From positions 1-18,005 of the forward strand of contig DASSIS010000077.1 in NCBI GenBank assembly GCA_035691665.1: a stretch of 18,005 nucleotides of DNA, given 5' to 3'. Both the position numbers and the translations under genes were made by a program. Under the pieces are notes generated by a model that was not told the DNA's origin, made no database searches, and saw only the letters and a program-made list of their open reading frames with translations. The DNA is from DASUBN01 sp035691665. Its GTDB lineage: Bacteria; Pseudomonadota; Gammaproteobacteria; Natronospirales; REEB76. Position 1 is the first letter of the stretch. The number at the start of each line of letters is the position of its first letter. This document shows, in pieces, positions 1 through 4,861 of the stretch.

Positions 1-456
1 GATATCCTGCCGGCCACGGTGGAGCGCCTGTCCAAGCTCCCCAACATCGTGGGTATAAAGGAAGCGACCGGGGACCTCGCCCGGGTGGACGACCTGCGGC
101 GCCGCTGCGGCGACAAGTTCCTGCTCATCAGCGGCGACGACGCCACGGCCCGGGAGTTCATCCTCAAGGGCGGGGTGGGGGTGATCTCCGTGACCGCCAA
201 CGTGGCGCCGAAGCTGATGCACGAGATGTGCCTGGCGGCCCGTCAGGGCGATACCCGCAAGGCTGCGGAACTCGATGCCAGGCTCGCCCTGGTGCACAAG
301 GCGCTGTTTGTGGAAAGCAGCCCGATTCCCGTAAAGTGGGCGCTGGCTGAGATGGGCCATATCCCCCCCGGCATCCGGTTACCCCTGACCCCTTTGGCCG
401 ATGAACATCACCAGACGGTGCGTACGGCGCTGAAAGCCGCCGGCGCGCTCGTCTAG
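1..456 (+). CDS. dapA: 4-hydroxy-tetrahydrodipicolinate synthase, C-terminal part (5' end outside window)
   Basis: This cytoplasmic enzyme condenses pyruvate with aspartate semialdehyde, the first committed step of the diaminopimelate/lysine pathway. The frame is open from base 1, so the gene starts upstream; 151 codons are visible. The segment NIVGIKEATGD holds the Schiff-base lysine of the DapA/aldolase family (K in GIKEATGD), followed by LLISGDDA and the GGVGVISVTANV strand-loop typical of DapA. The C-terminus with PIPVKWALAEMG and a final helix looks complete and normal in length. A lipoprotein gene follows after 12 bases, so the two are probably cotranscribed, as dapA-bamC are in many gammaproteobacteria. 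Family assignment is secure; only the upstream boundary is unknown. Confidence 0.96.
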   Translation, partial: DILPATVERLSKLPNIVGIKEATGDLARVDDLRRRCGDKFLLISGDDATAREFILKGGVGVISVTANVAPKLMHEMCLAARQGDTRKAAELDARLALVHKALFVESSPIPVKWALAEMGHIPPGIRLPLTPLADEHHQTVRTALKAAGALV

Positions 457-468
457 CACAAGGCGAAC

Positions 469-921
469 ATGACCAAGCACGCTCCCGTCTCCCTGGCCGC
501 TCTGCTTTCCCTGCTGGCCGGCTGCAGCTCTCAGCCCAGCTGCGGCAACACTCACCCCTATGCGGACAGCCGTCCTGGCGCCCCGCTGCAAGCTCCGGCG
601 GGGGTGACTTTGCCAGCCCCGGACGCGGCCTATGTGATACCGGGGCCCAAGGGGGGCGTGGCCTCCGCCGCGACGGCAGGCAGCTGCATGATCAAACCGC
701 CGGACGTGCTGGGTCCCTTAGGGGCTCCGGCGGCGGCGAGCGCCATCACTCCCACCATCTCCCGTCACCGTCACGGCAAGACCTATGAGGTCGCCAAACC
801 GGTTCCCCAGCCGGTGACGGCACCGGCGGCGAGCAGCCACGCCTCCCCTGGGGCGCCGAGCCCGGCGCCCGCCGCCTCCACCCACGGCGCGCCGGTTGCG
901 GGCGGCGGGTCCTTGGAGTAA
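469..921 (+). CDS. Small Pro/Ala-rich outer-membrane lipoprotein, BamC N-terminus-like
   Basis: The 150-residue product starts with a lipoprotein signal peptide and lipobox (LLAGC, Cys19), so it is probably lipidated. Residues about 30-60 contain APLQAPAGVTLP...YVIPGP. This resembles the unstructured N-terminal stretch of BamC, which lies along BamD in the Bam outer-membrane assembly complex. The position directly after dapA is also that of bamC. The rest is low-complexity Ala/Pro/Ser sequence, with no sign of the two folded helix-grip domains of full BamC (about 340 residues). The end looks natural, because a plausible terminator overlaps the stop codon. I infer a minimal BamC-like protein; an unrelated Pro/Ala-rich lipoprotein is the alternative. 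Confidence 0.75.
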   Translation: MTKHAPVSLAALLSLLAGCSSQPSCGNTHPYADSRPGAPLQAPAGVTLPAPDAAYVIPGPKGGVASAATAGSCMIKPPDVLGPLGAPAAASAITPTISRHRHGKTYEVAKPVPQPVTAPAASSHASPGAPSPAPAASTHGAPVAGGGSLE

Positions 922-937
922 CCTGCCGCGCCTTTTT
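902..937 (+). terminator. Probable Rho-independent terminator of the dapA-lipoprotein unit
   Basis: Bases 902-910 can pair with 921-929 (nine pairs, one G-T wobble) around a 10-base loop, followed by GC and a run of five T at 933-937. The stem overlaps the stop codon of the lipoprotein gene. Stem and T-run are seen directly; function is inferred. Confidence 0.5.
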
Positions 938-984
938 GAGGGATGACCGGCCAAACCCAGGCTAACGAGCAGGTCATCAAGAGG

Positions 985-1100
985 TTTGTGGAGGGGTGTC
1001 CGAGTGGGCGAGGGCGGTGCTTTTATGCGAGCACAGCTCGCATCCGCCCGAACGACCAGCCAGGATGGCTGGTCTGGACAAGATACCAGGGACGGTTAGA
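985..1100 (+). repeat. Hairpin cassette copy 1, fused to a tRNA-Ser 5' fragment
   Basis: Bases 990-1007 match the first 18 bases of the tRNA-Ser gene at 1228 with one change. The match then breaks off into unrelated sequence. A two-part stem follows: GGGCGG 1012-1017 with CCGCCC 1044-1049, enclosing ATGCGAGC 1025-1032 with GCTCGCAT 1036-1043. Next is an 8-bp hairpin (GACCAGCC 1054-1061 / GGCTGGTC 1067-1074) with loop AGGAT, then CTGGA, then ACCAGGGACGGT. The same order of parts is seen at 1123-1204 and 4757-4850. It cannot be a functional tRNA, because the anticodon and T arms are absent. Confidence 0.8.
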
Positions 1101-1117
1101 AGTCTAGATGGTTTAGG

Positions 1118-1204
1118 TTTACGGAGAGGTGTCCGAGTGGGCGAGGGCGATACGCCCGAGCGCGAGGCAGGAAGCCGAGCTGGACACGGTACCAGGGACG
1201 GGTC
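1118..1204 (+). repeat. Hairpin cassette copy 2 (short form), fused to a tRNA-Ser 5' fragment
   Basis: Bases 1118-1140 are identical over 23 bases to 1223-1245, that is, the five bases before the tRNA-Ser gene plus its first 18. After this come GGGCGAGGGCG, a short stem (GGGCG 1145-1149 / CGCCC 1153-1157), a small hairpin GGC-AGGAA-GCC at 1166-1176, GCTGGA, and ACCAGGGACGGG. Compared with the copy at 985-1100 the inner stem-loop of the first hairpin is missing, but order and end motif are kept. The element is therefore bounded by direct repeats of the tRNA 5' end. Confidence 0.8.
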
Positions 1205-1227
1205 GAAGGCCCGGGTTGAAGATTTAC

Positions 1228-1319
1228 GGAGAGGTGTCCGAGTGGTTTAAGGAGCACGCCTGGAAAGTGTGTATACGGCTAACACCGTATCGCGGGTTCG
1301 AATCCCGCCCTCTCCGCCA
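1228..1319 (+). tRNA. tRNA-Ser(GGA)
   Basis: This is a complete 92-base class II tRNA with encoded CCA. The acceptor stem pairs GGAGAGG (1228-1234) with CCTCTCC (1309-1315), with discriminator G1316 and CCA at 1317-1319. The anticodon stem CACGC/GTGTG flanks loop CTGGAAA, giving anticodon GGA, which reads UCC/UCU serine codons. A long variable arm (TACGGCTAACACCGTA region) and the T arm CGGGTTCGAATCCCG follow. No good promoter lies immediately upstream. The gene may be transcribed through the two hairpin cassettes before it, with the 5' end made by RNase P. Confidence 0.97.
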
Positions 1320-1323
1320 ATAG

Positions 1324-1364
1324 CCAAAGCAAAAGGGACCCCGAAGGGGTCCCTTTTGCTTTGG
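1324..1364 (+). terminator. Strong hairpin terminator after tRNA-Ser
   Basis: A perfect inverted repeat of 19 bp (1324-1342 with 1346-1364) has a GAA loop. Its arms contain AAAAGGGACCCC and GGGGTCCCTTTT, so a GC-rich core is followed by a T-run on either strand. It starts five bases after the tRNA CCA end and is the obvious transcript end. The symmetry allows action in both directions. Confidence 0.88.
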
Positions 1365-1381
1365 GCTCTCGCAGGGTAGGT

Positions 1382-1566
1382 CGCGGGATTCGAACCCGCG
1401 ATGTATAAAAATCGGTTCGACCAATTCGCCGGGAGCGAATTGGGACTCGCGAAGCGAGGCCCGCAGGGCGAGCCCCAGGGGTTTGGCGCATGCGCCAAAC
1501 GGGTAACCGAAGGTTACCCTGGACTTTCCCGCGGAGCGGGAAAGGGGCGAGCAATCCCGCCCTCTC
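1382..1566. repeat. Run of seven consecutive hairpins bounded by tRNA T-arm-like pieces
   Basis: Seven inverted repeats lie almost end to end: 1382-1400 (a T-arm-like CGCGGG/CCCGCG with TTCGAA, tRNA sense on the - strand), 1421-1443 (CCAATTCG/CGAATTGG), 1446-1458 (CTCGC-GAA-GCGAG), 1459-1469 (GCCC-GCA-GGGC), 1481-1500 (perfect palindrome GTTTGGCGCATGCGCCAAAC), 1501-1519 (GGGTAACC-GAA-GGTTACCC) and 1524-1544 (CTTTCCCGC/GCGGGAAAG, loop GGA). Bases 1553-1566 repeat the 3' end of tRNA-Ser (AATCCCGCCCTCTC). The 1470-1530 part matches 15640-15697 in layout and sequence. No credible protein gene lies between 1320 and 1632; this element, the terminator and the SRP RNA promoter account for most of it. 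Confidence 0.8.
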
Positions 1567-1600
1567 TATCTTTCCCAAGTCTTCAATCTCCAAAATCTTC

Positions 1601-1629
1601 TTGAAGCCAAGGCCCCCAACCCCCATCAT
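1601..1629 (+). promoter_or_regulatory. Candidate sigma70 promoter of the SRP RNA gene
   Basis: TTGAAG at 1601-1606 and CATCAT at 1624-1629 each match the -35 and -10 consensus at four of six positions, with an ideal 17-base spacer. They end a few bases before the predicted start of the SRP RNA. The GC-rich start region fits a growth-rate-controlled stable RNA promoter. This is inferred from sequence only. Confidence 0.45.
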
Positions 1630-1633
1630 TAGC

Positions 1634-1747
1634 GCCGGCAGCCTGCGCCGGCTCCCCGGCAGCGGTGTGCTGCAAACCCCGTCAGGCCCGGAAGGGAGCA
1701 GCGGTAGCAGCGGCGTCGCGGGCCGGCAAGGGCTGACGCAGGCGGCC
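1634..1747 (+). ncRNA. ffs: Signal recognition particle RNA (4.5S type)
   Basis: The conserved SRP core is present at 1681-1701: GTCAGGCCCGGAAGG followed by GAGCAGC. It contains the GGAA tetraloop and the asymmetric loop bound by the Ffh M domain. The ends pair as expected for a rod-like RNA: GCCTGCG 1641-1647 with CGCAGGC 1737-1743. The length of about 114 bases matches the small bacterial form. With Ffh and FtsY this RNA directs signal-bearing ribosomes to the membrane. Its place just before dnaX is a known gammaproteobacterial arrangement. The ends are approximate. Confidence 0.93.
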
Positions 1748-1803
1748 ACCTTTGCATTAAAGTAGCCTTGACCACCCAACCCAAGGCCGCGACCCTTAAG
1801 GCG

Positions 1804-3393
1804 ATGTCCTACCAAGTCCTGGCGAGAAAATGGCGGCCCCGCAACTTCGCGGAGATGGTCGGCCAGGAGCACGTGCTCCGGGCGCTGATCAACGCGCTCG
1901 ACCACGACCGGCTGCACCATGCCTTCCTGTTCACCGGCACCCGGGGCGTGGGCAAGACCACCATCGCCCGCATCCTAGCGAAGTCCCTCAACTGCGAGAC
2001 CGGAGTGACCTCCAAGCCCTGCGGCCAGTGCAGCGCCTGCCAGGAGATCGACGCCGGCCGCTTCGTGGACCTGATCGAGGTGGACGCTGCCTCCCGCACC
2101 GGCGTGGATGACACCCGGGAGCTCCTGGACAACGTGCAGTACGCTCCCACCCGCGGGCGCTACAAGGTCTACCTCATCGACGAGGTGCACATGCTCTCCA
2201 AGAGCGCGTTCAACGCGCTGCTCAAGACCCTGGAGGAGCCGCCACCCCACGTGAAGTTCCTGCTGGCGACCACCGATCCCCAGAAGATCCCGGTGACGGT
2301 GCTGTCGCGCTGCCTGCAGTTCAACCTGAAGCGGCTGCCGGAGAGCCTCATCGCCGGCCGGCTCATCCACATCCTGGAAGCCGAGAAGATAGCCTTCGAG
2401 GCGCCGGCGGTGACGCTCTTAGCGCACGCGGCGGACGGCAGCCTGCGCGACGCCCTGAGCCTCCTCGACCAGTCCATCGCCTTCGGCGGCGGCGAGGTGA
2501 AGGACGCCGACGTGCGCAGCATGCTCGGTACCATCGAGCGCACCCATGTGCGCGCGTTGCTGGAAGCGGTGACGGCGCGTAACGGCGCCGCGATCCTCGC
2601 GGCCGTGGCGCAGCTGGACGAGCGGGCTCCCGACTATGCGCTGGTGCTCGACGACATCGCGGCCATGCTGCAGCGCGTCGCCATCGCCCAGGCGGTGCCC
2701 CAGGCCACCGGCGAGTTCGACGAGGCGGAGACCATCAAGGCCTTGGCAGCGCGCATGGATCCGATGGACGTGCAGGTCTGTTATCAGATCGCGCTCCTGG
2801 GGCGACGCGACCTCAACCTCGCGCCGGCGCCTCGCGCCGGCTTCGAGATGGTGATGCTGCGCATGCTGGCCTTCCAGCCTGGTGACGTAGTTCCAGTGGA
2901 AGCACCGGTGACCAACGGTGGCAAGATCGAAGCACCGCGCGCGCCCGCTCCGGTCGCAGCACCGGCGGCTAGGGATGCGCCGGCTCCGGTGGCGCAAGCG
3001 GCGCGCCGCTGGCAGGAACCGGACTGGACTGCCTTGGTGGAGGCCCTGGGGTTGCGCGGTGCGGGCCAGCAGCTGGCAGCCAACTGCGTCTATCGGCGCC
3101 GGGAAGGGGTCACGGTGCATCTCGAGATCAGCGCCGCCCACCAACACATGGCCACGGATCAGTTGGTGGGACGCCTGGAGGAGGCGCTCACGCGCCACTT
3201 CGGCGAGAACCTCAAGGTGCGCATCCACGTGGGCGAGGGTGTGCTCGTGACTCCCGCGGTGTTGGACGAACAAAGGGACGCGGAGAAGCTGGCGGCGGCG
3301 CGGGTAGCGGTGGCCTCCGACCCCCGCATGCGCGAGCTCTGCGAGACCTTCGGCACCCAGGTGAACCCGGACCTGGTGAAACCGGCGGATTGA
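1804..3393 (+). CDS. dnaX: DNA polymerase III subunit tau (clamp-loader ATPase)
   Basis: DnaX is the AAA+ subunit of the clamp loader, which places the beta clamp on DNA and links the replicative polymerases. From the chosen ATG the protein has 529 residues and begins MSYQVLARKWRP, as other DnaX proteins do; the in-frame TTG at 1768 would add 12 unrelated residues. Visible motifs are Walker A GTRGVGKTT (45-53), zinc-binding Cys64/73/76/79, Walker B LIDEVHM (124-130) and the SRC sensor motif (168-170). An Ala/Pro-rich linker spans about 370-410, and a tau-like C-terminal domain follows. It is shorter than E. coli tau (643), mainly in the linker. I see no A-AAA-AAG-type slippery site for making gamma by frameshifting. 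ybaB and recR follow closely, as in E. coli. Confidence 0.97.
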   Translation: MSYQVLARKWRPRNFAEMVGQEHVLRALINALDHDRLHHAFLFTGTRGVGKTTIARILAKSLNCETGVTSKPCGQCSACQEIDAGRFVDLIEVDAASRTGVDDTRELLDNVQYAPTRGRYKVYLIDEVHMLSKSAFNALLKTLEEPPPHVKFLLATTDPQKIPVTVLSRCLQFNLKRLPESLIAGRLIHILEAEKIAFEAPAVTLLAHAADGSLRDALSLLDQSIAFGGGEVKDADVRSMLGTIERTHVRALLEAVTARNGAAILAAVAQLDERAPDYALVLDDIAAMLQRVAIAQAVPQATGEFDEAETIKALAARMDPMDVQVCYQIALLGRRDLNLAPAPRAGFEMVMLRMLAFQPGDVVPVEAPVTNGGKIEAPRAPAPVAAPAARDAPAPVAQAARRWQEPDWTALVEALGLRGAGQQLAANCVYRRREGVTVHLEISAAHQHMATDQLVGRLEEALTRHFGENLKVRIHVGEGVLVTPAVLDEQRDAEKLAAARVAVASDPRMRELCETFGTQVNPDLVKPAD

Positions 3394-3424
3394 GCCGGCC
3401 CCTGTTCATATATATGGAGTCACG

Positions 3425-3748
3425 ATGCGCGGCGGCCTAGGCAACCTGATGAAGCAGGCGCAGGAACTGCAGGAGAACATGCGCAAGGCGCAGGAGGAGA
3501 TGGCGCGCCTCACGGTCACGGGCCAGGCGGGCGGCGGCAAGGTGACGGTGGAGATGAGCGGCAAGCACGAGGTGCGCCGCGTGCACATCGATCCGGTGCT
3601 GCTCGCGGGCGACCCCGAGATGCTGGAGGATCTCATCGCCGTGGCCATGAACGACGCCTGCGCCAAGTTAGAGGCCAGCCTGCGCGAGCGCTATGCGGGC
3701 CTCACCGGTGGTGTCGGTCTGCCGGGCGGTCTCAAGCTACCTTTCTAG
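3425..3748 (+). CDS. ybaB: YbaB/EbfC family nucleoid-associated protein
   Basis: The 107-residue protein matches the YbaB family along its length: GGLGNLMKQAQELQENM at the start, the VTG strand, VHIDP, LEDLIAVAMNDA and a Gly/Leu-rich C-terminus ending LKLPF. Family members are dimeric, tweezer-shaped DNA-binding proteins that coat the nucleoid. A GGAG sits six bases before the ATG. It lies between dnaX and recR as in E. coli, with only four bases to recR. YbaB is often linked to RecR in repair by gene context; that link is inference here. Confidence 0.95.
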   Translation: MRGGLGNLMKQAQELQENMRKAQEEMARLTVTGQAGGGKVTVEMSGKHEVRRVHIDPVLLAGDPEMLEDLIAVAMNDACAKLEASLRERYAGLTGGVGLPGGLKLPF

Positions 3749-3752
3749 AGTC

Positions 3753-4352
3753 ATGGCTTATTCACCACTGCTGCAGAAACTGATGGACTCCCTGCGCTGC
3801 CTGCCGGGAGTGGGGCCGAAGTCCGCCCAGCGCATGGCTTTCCATCTCCTGGAGCGCAACCGCCAGGGAGCGATGGCCCTGTCCCAGGCGCTGGCGGCGG
3901 CGATGGAGGGGATCGGCCATTGCGAGCGCTGCCGCATGCTCACGGAAGCGAAGCTCTGTGAGACCTGCTCGAACCCGAAGCGCGACGCCGCCGTGGTCTG
4001 CGTGGTGGAGACGCCGGCGGACGTGCAGGCCATCGAGGGCGCCACCGGTTACCGCGGCCAGTATTTCGTGCTCATGGGCCATCTCTCGCCCCTGGACGGC
4101 ATCGGCCCGGAGGAGCTCGGTCTCGCGCTGCTGGAGAAGCGGCTCGATGAGGGTGGGGTGGGGGAGTTGATCCTCGCCACCAACCCCACGGTGGAAGGCG
4201 AAGCCACGGCCCACTACCTCGCGGAGCTGGCGCGCCGGCGCGGCATCCGCGCCACGCGCATCGCCCACGGCGTGCCCATCGGCGGCGAACTGGAATTCAT
4301 AGACGGCGGTACCCTGTCCCACGCCTTCACCGGCCGGCAGGAAGTCCGCTGA
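3753..4352 (+). CDS. recR: Recombination mediator RecR
   Basis: RecR works with RecO (and RecF) to load RecA on SSB-coated single-stranded DNA during gap repair. The 199-residue protein has the usual parts in order: a helix-hairpin-helix (RCLPGVGPKSAQRMAF, about 15-30), a four-cysteine zinc finger (Cys57, 60, 69, 72), a Toprim domain with VVETPAD and the conserved MGHLSPLDGIGP, and ATNPTVEGEATA followed by RIAHGVPIGGELE. Length equals the E. coli protein. The ATG at 3753 is chosen because MAYSPLLQKL aligns with the family N-terminus; an upstream in-frame start at 3693 lies inside ybaB. Its close spacing with ybaB and the next gene suggests one operon. Confidence 0.97.
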   Translation: MAYSPLLQKLMDSLRCLPGVGPKSAQRMAFHLLERNRQGAMALSQALAAAMEGIGHCERCRMLTEAKLCETCSNPKRDAAVVCVVETPADVQAIEGATGYRGQYFVLMGHLSPLDGIGPEELGLALLEKRLDEGGVGELILATNPTVEGEATAHYLAELARRRGIRATRIAHGVPIGGELEFIDGGTLSHAFTGRQEVR

Positions 4353-4362
4353 AGGAGAGGCC

Positions 4363-4707
4363 ATGAAGGACTGCCTGTTCTGCAAGATGGCGTCCGGCGA
4401 GATCAAGCCGGACATGGTGCTGGAGACCAAGGAGCTCATCGCCTTCCGGGACATCAACCCCCAGGCGCCGCTGCATGTGCTGGTGGTGCCGCGCAAGCAC
4501 ATCACTACCTTGAACGACACTATCGAGCCGGATGCGATCCTGGTGGGCAAGATGACGCTCGCCGCCCAGGAGATCGCCCGCAACGCGGGCGTGGACGGCT
4601 CAGGCTACCGGCTGGTGATGAACTGCAACGCCGACGGCGGCCAGTCCGTTTACCACATCCATATGCACGTACTAGGTGGTCGTCAAATGAAGTGGCCACC
4701 GGGGTAA
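4363..4707 (+). CDS. hinT: HIT family nucleotide phosphoramidase/hydrolase (HinT-like)
   Basis: The 114-residue protein carries the histidine triad HIHMHVL (His98, 100, 102), which forms the catalytic site for nucleotide phosphoramidates and related AMP-linked substrates. The N-terminal DCLFCKM (Cys4, Cys7) and His46 fit the zinc site found in many HIT proteins. RDINPQAPLHVLVVPRKHI and the end GGRQMKWPPG are typical of proteobacterial HinT, so the protein is complete. A strong AGGAG (4353-4357) lies between the recR stop and this ATG, so it is probably translated from the dnaX-recR transcript. Unusually, its stop codon lies inside the left arm of a perfect palindrome. The exact substrate cannot be read from sequence. 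Confidence 0.93.
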   Translation: MKDCLFCKMASGEIKPDMVLETKELIAFRDINPQAPLHVLVVPRKHITTLNDTIEPDAILVGKMTLAAQEIARNAGVDGSGYRLVMNCNADGGQSVYHIHMHVLGGRQMKWPPG

Positions 4708-4747
4708 TTCCTCCTGAAGTGTCTGTTGACACTTCAGGAGGAATTAC
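4704..4747. repeat. Perfect 20-bp inverted repeat with 4-base loop at the hinT stop codon
   Basis: Bases 4704-4723 are the exact reverse complement of 4728-4747, with TGTT between them. The hinT stop codon (4705-4707) lies in the left arm. The arms contain CCTCCTGAAG and CTTCAGGAGG, which look like an anti-Shine-Dalgarno and a Shine-Dalgarno sequence, yet no gene follows on the + strand. No T-run follows the stem, so a standard intrinsic terminator is uncertain. It may terminate or stabilise the recR-hinT transcript, or be a small inserted palindrome. Confidence 0.7.
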
Positions 4748-4756
4748 GGGAGCCAG

Positions 4757-4850
4757 GGGCGAGGGCAGGGGTTCTATGCGAGCACGGCTCGCATCTGCCC
4801 GAGCGACTGAACAGGGACGTTCAGGCTGGAAGGCGCACCAGGGATGGGTC
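4757..4850 (+). repeat. Hairpin cassette copy 3
   Basis: This has the same layout as the cassette at 985-1100. GGGCGAGGGC starts at 4757. The outer stem is GGGCAG 4763-4768 / CTGCCC 4795-4800, with an inner stem ATGCGAGC 4776-4783 / GCTCGCAT 4787-4794. A second hairpin (CTGAAC 4807-4812 / GTTCAG 4819-4824) has loop AGGGAC, followed by GCTGGA and ACCAGGGATGGG. The outer stem differs from copy 1 by a paired change (G-C to A-T), and the second hairpin has a different sequence but still pairs. It fills the gap between hinT and rsgA, which converge here. No clear tRNA piece is attached. Confidence 0.8.
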
Positions 4851-4861
4851 AGTGTGATTTC

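Noticed and set aside
990..1200. Additional tRNA-Ser genes at 990 and 1123
   Set aside because: Only the acceptor 5' strand and part of the D arm are present; no anticodon arm, T arm or matching acceptor 3' strand follows.
990..1245. Two or three direct repeats with spacers of about 105-130 bases, like a CRISPR start
   Set aside because: The repeat is the tRNA-Ser 5' end and the intervening sequences are related hairpin cassettes, not unique spacers; no cas genes are present.
996..1323. Open frames of 64-84 codons across the tRNA-Ser repeats
   Set aside because: They run through tRNA and hairpin sequence in a repeat region and have no ribosome binding site or family resemblance.
1382..1460. 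A tRNA gene on the - strand suggested by the T-arm sequence at 1382-1400
   Set aside because: No matching acceptor 5' strand, D arm or anticodon arm could be placed upstream on the - strand.
1279..1920. A 213-codon open frame on the - strand
   Set aside because: It crosses the terminator, hairpin run, SRP RNA and the dnaX start in antisense and has no recognisable domain.
2419..3273. A 284-codon open frame antisense to dnaX
   Set aside because: High GC content opens antisense frames opposite real genes; its His/Arg-rich composition is typical of such shadows.
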